Below are positions 6,067 to 12,182 of a DNA stretch of 12,182 bases, piece by piece. The stretch lies in the NCBI GenBank assembly GCA_964459675.1, contig CAYWNP010000080.1, positions 1-12,182 on the forward strand, in the 5' to 3' direction. The stretch is from CAIZQW01 sp964459675. Its GTDB lineage: Bacteria; Verrucomicrobiota; Kiritimatiellia; RFP12; UBA1067. The notes under the pieces are model-generated. The model saw only the letters and a list, made by a program, of their open reading frames with translations, was not told where the DNA came from and ran no database searches. Numbering within the stretch: position 1 is the first letter of the stretch; the number at the start of each line of letters is the position of its first letter. A program made the position numbers and the translations under genes.

Positions 6067-7811
6067 CAGAAGAATGTTCCTAAAGACATGACGGGGACGA
6101 TCTGCGCGCCCTTCCGTGCCGCGGTTTTGCAGAGGTCGGCATCATTGCTCACCAACAGAATCGGCATGTTCGGGTCTGTCGTGCGGAAGAAGGTGATATT
6201 GTCGAGCAAGACATTGTCCGCGCGATGTTCCCCTTCGCCGCCGGAATAGGTCACGCGGACATTGGGTGAGGCTTGCGTGTCGGTTCGTTCGGGTCCGTCA
6301 AAGACCACCCAGACGCGGATCGCGGGATTGGGGGCTGTGATGCGGACAATGTCGGCAACCAGTTTGTTACGCTTATCCCCTTCACTGGCGGCTGAGCCAC
6401 GCTGGGGATTATAACGCGTAGGAAGTCCGAAGAGCGCATTGTGTCCGTCAATCAGGAGCATGAGCGGCTTCTGGCCTGCCAGGGCGCTCCCCAAGAGACT
6501 GACCGCGGGCTTGGTTGCATCTTTGTCCGACTCAGGAGGCGGCACGCCGAGTGCTTCCACCGCTGCAAAACGCTTGCGGAACGCCTTGAGAATGCGCGTC
6601 TTGGCTTCGTTTTGGAGGAGTCCCGCTGAGGCCAGGAGATCGGGAAGGGAGCGTAGGGTTGGCAAGGCATTGTCAGTCGCCGCATGAATCCGTTCAATCA
6701 GGAGGTTTTCGATCGGGGATGTCGCCTTGTCAGGCTGCACCAGATGACTCAGTTGCTCAATTTCAGCAGCCAGTTTTAATTCGATACGTTTCAGCTCGGG
6801 AGATTGGCGGATGGCATACTGGAGTGTCTGGACGATGCGGTCATGCATCTGTTCCAGTTCAATTAGACGGGACTCCAGTTTTTGTCTATTGCCGGTGTGG
6901 CGGTCCAGGTCTGCTTGGTTTTTCAAGGCGACTTTCGCTTGTTCCACGAGGTCGCTTTCAGGAGGTAGCGATTGGGCTTGTTTTTCAAGTGAACGCGCTT
7001 CACCCAGCCAGCCGAAAAATTCCTTTGAAAGGGCCAGGTCAAGAGCAGCGGCGATGCGTTCATCGCGCTGGTTGCTCTCCCGGGTAAGTTCCGCCACCAG
7101 CTTTTCAGTCTCGGCGTTTTTTTGCCGGAGGTTTTTTTCAGCCTCGCCCAGCTTTTCTTTTGTCGCGGCAAGCTCTTGATCCGCGCTCTTCAACCGCTGT
7201 GTGAGTCCAGCCACTTTATCATCAACGCCCCGTAACCGCCGGTTCTGTTCGTTGAGTTCGCGCAGGCGGAGATCCAGTTGCTCCTTCTGTGCGCGCCAGG
7301 TCTCTTGCGTGACGGGAAGACCGTCAGGAGCGGCAGAGGCCCCCAGCAATTCGGTCAGGGGCTCAAAGAGGTTGCGTAACTGCTGAAGGGCCTCTTCAGG
7401 TGCGAGGGTGAGAAAAGGAGTCGCATCCTTCAGCCACGTTTCCGCACGCTCCCGTACGTCGGCGCGTGCATCAAGCAGGAGCGCGACAAGGAAGGTCGGT
7501 GCAGTGGAGAGGGAGACGAGGGCGTGACGATTCTCAAAAATTACTTCAGGTGTCAGGAGTTCCGTGAGGGAGGCCATGCGCGAGCGCTTGGAGAGATGCT
7601 TGCGGAGGGCTTCCGAGAGCGGCTGGGGCCCTGTGACGAGTTGGCGGATGCGCGTGCGGAGAATGGCAGGCTTGCTGTTCCGGAAACCGCCGGTCTGGAA
7701 GGCCGGCTCCATGGCCGCCAGCAGATTGAGGTCAGCATCAGAGAGACAGTCAACCAATCGGTTGATTTCCTTCTCGCAGTCAGGTGTCAGAGGTGTTGAG
7801 CAAATGGACAT
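6066..7811 (-). CDS. Coiled-coil protein with C-terminal NYN/PIN-like nuclease domain
   Basis: This 581-residue protein appears soluble, with no signal peptide. Residues 1-165 are mostly alpha-helical. Residues about 172-250 form a probable long coiled coil rich in Glu, Lys, Gln and Leu, followed by more helices (about 285-420). The C-terminal part (about 448-581) resembles the YacP/NYN branch of PIN-like nucleases: LLIDGHNALF (Asp455), VVFDGPE (Asp505), GEGEHRADN (Asp532) and LVSNDADL (Asp557, Asp559). Such acidic residues usually bind metal for RNA cleavage, so a ribonuclease activity is inferred. The combination of coiled coil plus NYN and a coupled membrane protein downstream suggests a membrane-linked nuclease complex; substrate and role are unknown. 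The ATG at 7811 has no good Shine-Dalgarno sequence. The next in-frame Met residues are at 34 and 79, so the start is moderately sure. Confidence 0.8.
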   Translation of the reverse strand: MSICSTPLTPDCEKEINRLVDCLSDADLNLLAAMEPAFQTGGFRNSKPAILRTRIRQLVTGPQPLSEALRKHLSKRSRMASLTELLTPEVIFENRHALVSLSTAPTFLVALLLDARADVRERAETWLKDATPFLTLAPEEALQQLRNLFEPLTELLGASAAPDGLPVTQETWRAQKEQLDLRLRELNEQNRRLRGVDDKVAGLTQRLKSADQELAATKEKLGEAEKNLRQKNAETEKLVAELTRESNQRDERIAAALDLALSKEFFGWLGEARSLEKQAQSLPPESDLVEQAKVALKNQADLDRHTGNRQKLESRLIELEQMHDRIVQTLQYAIRQSPELKRIELKLAAEIEQLSHLVQPDKATSPIENLLIERIHAATDNALPTLRSLPDLLASAGLLQNEAKTRILKAFRKRFAAVEALGVPPPESDKDATKPAVSLLGSALAGQKPLMLLIDGHNALFGLPTRYNPQRGSAASEGDKRNKLVADIVRITAPNPAIRVWVVFDGPERTDTQASPNVRVTYSGGEGEHRADNVLLDNITFFRTTDPNMPILLVSNDADLCKTAARKGAQIVPVMSLGTFF

Positions 7812-7903
7812 AGTGTTGTTAGCAGGTATTCTGGTTAGTAATCAAATAAGAGTTACAGTGTTTTAAAGTCATAACATTCTTAACAATAAAGAGTTGTGAT
7901 TTT

Positions 7904-7933
7904 TATGTTTTCGGCTGTGTTCCAGTCTGTCAA
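7904..7933 (-). promoter_or_regulatory. Possible promoter for the NYN/membrane-protein/sulfatase genes
   Basis: On the minus strand a perfect TTGACA (7928-7933) is followed after 18 nt by AACATA (7904-7909), in an AT-rich spacer about 90 nt before the NYN start codon. The -10 match is poor and promoter consensus in this phylum is not well known to me, so this is tentative. Confidence 0.2.
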
Positions 7934-7948
7934 ATAACCGTCAAATAA
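7929..7948. repeat. Tandem direct repeat GTCAAATAA with 11-bp period
   Basis: GTCAAATAA occurs at 7929-7937 and again at 7940-7948, 11 bp apart, about one turn of the helix. A further TCAAATAAG is at 7842-7850. Sites spaced like this can bind a dimeric regulator, but the words are AT-rich and chance cannot be excluded. Confidence 0.35.
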
Positions 7949-7989
7949 GGCGAGATACACAATTTACATAGACTATGATTTGGTGGTGA

Positions 7990-8715
7990 TTAATCTGGGG
8001 GGTATTCGGCTTTATAGAAGATAGTAGCAAAATTTCTGATATATGTTGGTAATAATGGGTCGTCAAGCATTTTTTTGCAAAATGTATTTTGACTTCCTCT
8101 CGCCAAATTGATAAAGGTAAAACGTGCATCAGCCCATACTTTCTGCGAAAGCGTAGTATTGGTATTCGCTTGTGTTCGCAAGTACTCATACACAGCTTCA
8201 GGGCTCTGCTGAATACGCGCTTTATAGACAAGATTAGACGCATATGCGGCTGTTGCTCCGTTATCTTCCGACACATAAAACCACGAAAGCTTATCACCGA
8301 CTAGATTCCAGGCACCAAATGCATTTGTGTAATAGTTTGCTGATGCCATACAAGCCGTCCGATTGGTCAGAAAAGACCATGAGCATATTAAATATGCCGG
8401 ATCGACAACATTTGCTTTAAAATACAAATTGGTTGCTGCGAGGAAGACAATGGGAGTGTTCGTTGCAGGAGGCGATGAATCAACAACCTCTATGCGCATA
8501 ATATTGCCCGTTGTTGTGCCAAACCAGACATTTGAGATGGCAATGTTGAACCATGAAGGCTGAGATTCAACAACAATTCCTACCCCTGCAATATCACAGA
8601 GATACGCCTGAGCAGGCATTGTACATAAATCAGCATCTCCTGAAATGGGTATCAAGGCGAAGAGATTTATCGCTAGACATGCACCTACAATGAAACTTGA
8701 TAGTTTGTTAAACAT
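7990..8715 (-). CDS. Secreted protein of unknown function, faintly NTR/TIMP-like N-terminus
   Basis: This 241-residue protein has a clear N-terminal export signal (hydrophobic about 8-24). The mature part starts with a Cys-containing stretch (DLCTMPAQAYLC, Cys31 and Cys40), then alternating beta-prone segments: DIAGVGIVVESQ, SWFNIAISNVWFGTT, MRIEVVD, TPIVFLAATN. This order (cysteine, D-x-A-x-V-G-x-V, W-F-x-I-x-V-x-x-V-W-x-G) recalls the OB-fold of netrin/TIMP-like domains, which can inhibit metalloproteases. The resemblance is weak and by eye. The C-terminal part (about 165-241) is helical with Cys213. A good AGGAG (8722-8726) overlaps the stop of the upstream 971-residue gene, so the two are in one operon. 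Its AT-rich composition matches the 3' end of that gene. Confidence 0.75.
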   Translation of the reverse strand: MFNKLSSFIVGACLAINLFALIPISGDADLCTMPAQAYLCDIAGVGIVVESQPSWFNIAISNVWFGTTTGNIMRIEVVDSSPPATNTPIVFLAATNLYFKANVVDPAYLICSWSFLTNRTACMASANYYTNAFGAWNLVGDKLSWFYVSEDNGATAAYASNLVYKARIQQSPEAVYEYLRTQANTNTTLSQKVWADARFTFINLARGSQNTFCKKMLDDPLLPTYIRNFATIFYKAEYPPD

Positions 8716-8724
8716 ACTTTTCTC

Positions 8725-11640
8725 CTATTCGTCTGCCGTTGGTAAAATAAACCTTAAGTATTCTCTTTCGAGAGAAAACCAAAAGAAGCTATTATCAGGA
8801 TAGCAATAAGATTTTGTGTGAGCTTTGCTTTGCATAATGGCAAATTGGTTTGTTGAGCTATTATGATAATAAATTGATGAATGCAAGTATTTTGGCATTA
8901 CCAGTCCCAGCTCATGACCGACTTCATGAATAACCGTGTTGGCAATGTAGTTTCCGTAATGTTGCGAATATAATGGATAAGAAAGATATTTACTGTTGTT
9001 TGTTGTGCCCATTGATAAAGCACACGACAATCGAATTCCGTCTCGCATCTGCGTAATATAGACCTCTGCAACACCATCGGGTGATCGATTTGGGAAAAGC
9101 GCAACACCTGAAAACGATTTTCCCACACATGTCTTCCCAATCGGCGCATTTGTTTTGATAGTTACCACTTTAGAACTGTCAGAAGATATATTACTTGTAG
9201 TAAACCGAATATTTACTCCAGAAGGATAGACAGAGGAAACTAATTCAGGTAATGCCTGAAGCATCTCGACAATAGATTCTGTATTTGTTCCAGCATACAA
9301 GGTCGCTTCAGGTGGGTCAGGAGGAACTGGGTAATAATCTGGAGAAGCAAGAAGAGCTACAACATCATTATTCCACTGAATTTTCACCACCTGCGGAATA
9401 TAAATGTTCTGAGATGCTTCGGCATAGATTGCGTCATTTTTTCTTATGCGAGTGAAGATCGTATAAAACGGTGGTGGCAGGGGTTTGCTAGAGGTGACTG
9501 CTGGAAAGATGCGATTGAAGGGCTGCGTCCCTTGCGTAAAAACATCTGGCGAGGTGGCCTGAGCCGCATCCTCGGTTGCGATACCATCCCAAAGAAGTGT
9601 CGTTCCCTGCCAGCCGTTGGTGATGGTGAAAGCGTTTTGTTTTCCCACCGTGTCAGGGTCTGCATCCAGCCAGGCCACATGCTGCCAGCCGTTGGTTGTC
9701 TCGCGCATCAGCTCAATTTCAAACGTGCAACCCTCTCCAGGCGTCACGTTATGAGTACAGTTGTGCAGGGTGGCGGCAATCACAATCATATTGGTTTCGC
9801 CGAGATGAGGAGAGAAGTTGGGTGTCGCATCCAGTGAGAGATCAATATGACCGTTACAGATGTCCACCTTACCTGTCGAACTAAGATATGTATCCGGAAA
9901 AGCTGGCGATCCGCTGTAGGCCACGACATCAGCCTCGGTTACGGAAGGATATTCACTTTCCTGGAAATATGGGCTGAAGACCGAGACCCAGCCCGTCGCC
10001 GAGGAGAGTTCGCCGTACATGGCGGTCCAGTTGATGAAAACACCGTTGGCGAGCGAAGCGAGAGCGGAGTCGGGTTCAGCAGTGAACAGGATGGGCGGAT
10101 CCCAGCAATGTGCTAACGAATATACCGGGGCCACTGAAAAGTCTACATACCCCATATAAAAACTCCCTGAACGCGAACCAGACGAAGGTGTAGACTCGAT
10201 GACACCCAAAGGGTCGAAGAGGAACATGTGGTTTGCGTTGGAAACAACTAGCCCAGCTGTATACGCTTCCGGCGTATCAAAAGAAACTTCATAAACGGCA
10301 CCTGTCGGGAAATAGATGGTCCATGCAGTATTCGACGCGGAGAAAGGCAGAGCCGTGCCGTCAAACCAGAGCACCGCGAAAGCATTTTCAGCAAGGCTTC
10401 CGGCGAGCGAGAAATTGACGCTTTCTTTTTCTTCATCCGATGTCAGGCAACTGGGTGTCGCGTCCGCGACATACGGGTCGGTGTCCATATAAGATTCCAT
10501 GATATTCGGCCTGCCGTCGGAATCAGGGTCTTCCCATGTGTCACCGGACACCAACGGGTTAAATCCATGTAGCACCTCCCATCCGTCTTTTAGTCCGTCT
10601 TGATCTGTATCTTTGTTACAAGGGTCCGTTATTGCGACACCGTTGGTCGGGTAGAGTTCATAATAGTCGCTGATGCCGTCCCCGTCGGTGTCGCTGTCCT
10701 GTACGGTCAAATCAAGGGCTCCGAAGGCTTTTAGGTAAATGGCGGTGTTTGAGCGGATGTTGTCCGGTGACAGGGTCCAGCCCCCGTCCAGATTCTGAAA
10801 ACCTGCCGTGTGGGTGTTCGTGGCGCAGGGGGGCAGGTCGCTGTAACGCAGGATCATGTCACCGTTGGCGATGAACTCGACCTGCACTTTCGCGACGGCG
10901 TTTGTGCCGCCGTCAATAAAGACGGTATCATAGCTCGCTATGAAGTTTCCGTCCCCTTTCAACCCGTACCACATCTTGGAGCCGAGGCGAGGCTTAAAGT
11001 CAATACGCCCCCACAGCAGGGCGAGATAGACATGGTCGGCGGCTTCTTCATAAGGAATCTCGCGCGTCAGTTCGGAACCTTTCGGGGCATCGAAACCGAT
11101 GATGCCGGAGGACGAAATGAAGACCTCCTGATAGGTGTTACTTCCTACTATCACAGGGAACGGCAACGCCTGCCTGAAAGAGGCCCTTCTGATCGGGACG
11201 CGCTGCCAGGCTTCGCGGACTTGGCTGGTCACACACTGCGATTCGGAGACCCAGGCAAGGTTGTTTGTCGCAAGACCGACTGGAAGCAGTCGGGACTTCT
11301 TCTCTTCAGGCGTCAGATATGTTCTCAGGTTTGAAACGGCAGAATCGCCCAGCGATACGACAACATCAGTAATGGATGTGAACAGCTCGATGACCGCCTG
11401 CTGCTGTGCCTGTTGTTGCTCCTCTTTCTGCTGGGCGTATCCGAAACAGAGCATGAATATAACACCGAGGATGGCGGTGCGCCTGCCGACGATGCGGCAA
11501 TGATATTTCCACCAGCTTTCCGTCATGCCGCTCTCCCGCCGCAACGCCACCAGCCAGGCGGCGAAGAGCAGGGTGATCAGGAGGAAGAAGCAGAGCTTGA
11601 CGGTATCCGGGCCGAAGGCTTCACAAATGAGATCGTACAT
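8725..11640 (-). CDS. Large membrane-anchored surface protein with Ca-binding repeats and C-terminal metalloprotease-like domain
   Basis: This 971-residue protein has two membrane helices near its N-terminus (about 15-33 and 56-69) and a Gln/Glu-rich linker (70-81). Residues about 150-305 resemble a secreted beta-sandwich module (LPFPVIVGSNTYQEVFISSSG, then VYLALLW and EFIANGDMILRYSDLP). Three calcium-binding repeats of thrombospondin type 3 style follow (DSDTDGDGISD at 315, NKDTDQDGLKD at 342, DPDSDGRPN at 371). Further beta-rich regions come next. The C-terminal domain (about 780-971) carries HEVGHELG, with His905, Glu906, His909 and Gly912, a zinc-protease signature. A possible Met-turn is FAIMQS (932-937). 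The position expected to hold the third metzincin ligand is Met915, so activity or ligand geometry is uncertain; His920 is close by. An AAGG precedes the ATG, 6 nt after the upstream stop. It is probably displayed outside the cytoplasmic membrane. Confidence 0.85.
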   Translation of the reverse strand: MYDLICEAFGPDTVKLCFFLLITLLFAAWLVALRRESGMTESWWKYHCRIVGRRTAILGVIFMLCFGYAQQKEEQQQAQQQAVIELFTSITDVVVSLGDSAVSNLRTYLTPEEKKSRLLPVGLATNNLAWVSESQCVTSQVREAWQRVPIRRASFRQALPFPVIVGSNTYQEVFISSSGIIGFDAPKGSELTREIPYEEAADHVYLALLWGRIDFKPRLGSKMWYGLKGDGNFIASYDTVFIDGGTNAVAKVQVEFIANGDMILRYSDLPPCATNTHTAGFQNLDGGWTLSPDNIRSNTAIYLKAFGALDLTVQDSDTDGDGISDYYELYPTNGVAITDPCNKDTDQDGLKDGWEVLHGFNPLVSGDTWEDPDSDGRPNIMESYMDTDPYVADATPSCLTSDEEKESVNFSLAGSLAENAFAVLWFDGTALPFSASNTAWTIYFPTGAVYEVSFDTPEAYTAGLVVSNANHMFLFDPLGVIESTPSSGSRSGSFYMGYVDFSVAPVYSLAHCWDPPILFTAEPDSALASLANGVFINWTAMYGELSSATGWVSVFSPYFQESEYPSVTEADVVAYSGSPAFPDTYLSSTGKVDICNGHIDLSLDATPNFSPHLGETNMIVIAATLHNCTHNVTPGEGCTFEIELMRETTNGWQHVAWLDADPDTVGKQNAFTITNGWQGTTLLWDGIATEDAAQATSPDVFTQGTQPFNRIFPAVTSSKPLPPPFYTIFTRIRKNDAIYAEASQNIYIPQVVKIQWNNDVVALLASPDYYPVPPDPPEATLYAGTNTESIVEMLQALPELVSSVYPSGVNIRFTTSNISSDSSKVVTIKTNAPIGKTCVGKSFSGVALFPNRSPDGVAEVYITQMRDGIRLSCALSMGTTNNSKYLSYPLYSQHYGNYIANTVIHEVGHELGLVMPKYLHSSIYYHNSSTNQFAIMQSKAHTKSYCYPDNSFFWFSLEREYLRFILPTADE

Positions 11641-11646
11641 GGGGGA

Positions 11647-12102
11647 TTACCTTAAAAGGATGAGGGTCGGTGCTTTACCGGTGAAAAACCTTCCCGAGAC
11701 CTCGCCACGCACGATCAGGTTTGCGATGTCCCAGTCCCCGGTTGTTATATGCCTTAGAAATCTGTTGCCTGTTAATCCTAGTTCGAGGGGTTGCGAATCC
11801 ACGGCATTTGAGGAATACTCGACCCAAACCCCGGTTTCCCAGCCGACTTGATATTTGATTTCCTCGGTGGCAAGCTCGCCGTCGGCGTTCAGATCCTTCC
11901 CGAAGGCTAAGAGTAAGGTGTTGGTGGATGTCGGGTTTGCGACGGTGAAATCGATCATGAGGCTAGAGTAGGGTTGTATGGAACACGGAACAATAACTTC
12001 AGTATCAGCATCGGAACCGATAGAGGACAGGCTGGGCACAAATAGACCAGCGTAGGCCAGACTAACGACGAAAAGACAGGATAGGTAAAAAAGTTTTCTC
12101 AC
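11647..12102 (-). CDS. Small secreted protein with EF-hand-like DxNxDG loop
   Basis: This is a 151-residue protein if read from GTG at 12100-12102; an ATG two codons earlier (12106-12108) would give 153. GTG is preferred because GGAG at 12111-12114 lies 8 nt before it but only 2 nt before the ATG. GTG also forms a GTGA overlap with the stop of the upstream gene. It has a signal peptide (RKLFYLSCLFVVSLAYA). The mature part is beta-rich and contains GKDLNADGELATEE, an EF-hand-like calcium loop, followed by VGWETGVWVEY. It precedes the 971-residue surface protein by 6 nt and probably acts with it, perhaps as a secreted accessory or subunit. Function unknown. Confidence 0.8.
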   Translation of the reverse strand: MRKLFYLSCLFVVSLAYAGLFVPSLSSIGSDADTEVIVPCSIQPYSSLMIDFTVANPTSTNTLLLAFGKDLNADGELATEEIKYQVGWETGVWVEYSSNAVDSQPLELGLTGNRFLRHITTGDWDIANLIVRGEVSGRFFTGKAPTLILLR

Positions 12103-12182
12103 AGCCATTTCTCCAGAATCGCTTGCTTGCGAGCGGGGGCGGTGGCAAGTACAGCGCGGGCGGTGGCAATTTCAGCTTCGTA
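12099..12182 (-). CDS. C-terminal end of an upstream gene, cut by window edge
   Basis: An open frame runs in from the right edge and ends with TGA at 12099-12101, overlapping the GTG start of the next gene by 4 bases. The visible 27 residues (ending APARKQAILEKWL) are Ala-rich and helix-prone. They include two near-identical 18-nt units 21 nt apart, giving IATARA and LATAPA. The GTGA overlap supports this as a real gene in the same operon. It is too short to identify. Confidence 0.6.
   Translation of the reverse strand, partial: YEAEIATARAVLATAPARKQAILEKWL
12111..12114 (-). promoter_or_regulatory. Shine-Dalgarno site that decides a GTG start
   Basis: GGAG on the minus strand lies 8 nt before the GTG at 12100-12102 and only 2 nt before the ATG at 12106-12108. 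Normal spacing favours the GTG. Confidence 0.6.

Larger units (their letters stand above)
7812..7989. other. AT-rich intergenic region upstream of the NYN-domain gene
   Basis: This 178-nt spacer between the secreted-protein gene and the NYN gene is visibly AT-rich. It carries repeated TCAAATAA words and a possible promoter on the minus strand. No small open frame with a ribosome site was convincing. Confidence 0.5.

Noticed and set aside
7929..7948. CRISPR-like repeat
   Set aside because: Only two adjacent 9-bp copies with a 2-bp separation; no spacers of useful length and no cas genes.
7941..8297. 118-codon minus-strand open frame running into the AT-rich spacer
   Set aside because: Mostly overlaps the secreted-protein gene in another frame; no Shine-Dalgarno sequence or domain.

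Overview
The window looks like a piece of a metagenome-assembled or draft genome from the PVC group of bacteria, most likely Kiritimatiellota or a related Verrucomicrobiota/Lentisphaerae lineage. The clues are secreted formylglycine-type sulfatases, L-rhamnose uptake genes, a uroporphyrinogen-decarboxylase-like protein in a sugar operon, and large surface proteins with calcium-binding DxDxDG repeats. The assignment rests on gene content only. A run of exactly 100 N (4878-4977) shows that this is a scaffold.

Layout. (1) 1-2641, plus strand, GC-rich: a tight operon of a URO-D-family protein, the L-rhamnose/H+ symporter RhaT and the L-rhamnose mutarotase RhaM, joined by an ATGA overlap and a 4-nt gap. 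The kinase, isomerase and aldolase of rhamnose breakdown are not in the window. (2) 2642-2795: a short convergent spacer with an imperfect inverted repeat. (3) 2796-5414, minus strand: two secreted sulfatases 4 nt apart. The downstream one has a one-base frameshift near its C-terminus. The upstream one is interrupted by the N gap, which is much too short for the missing middle of the protein. (4) 5449-7811, minus strand: a coiled-coil protein ending in a NYN/PIN-like nuclease domain, overlapping by one base a gene for a small membrane protein. The pair lies 34 nt upstream of the sulfatases and in the same direction. (5) 7990-12182, minus strand: an operon of a truncated upstream gene, a small secreted protein whose start overlaps that gene (GTGA), a 971-residue membrane-anchored multidomain protein ending in a HEVGH metalloprotease-like domain, and a 241-residue secreted protein.

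How the genes may work together. Sulfatases next to rhamnose import and mutarotation fit use of a sulfated, rhamnose-containing glycan: desulfation outside the cytoplasm, then uptake and anomer conversion of free rhamnose. The two halves converge, so they are not one transcript. In the surface-protein operon, the metalloprotease-like end of the large protein and the following gene share an AT-rich composition unlike the rest of the large gene. The following gene has faint features of an NTR/TIMP-like fold. This suggests a swapped module of effector domain plus partner or inhibitor, which is the most interesting hypothesis here. No tRNA, rRNA, CRISPR array, transposase or phage gene was seen.
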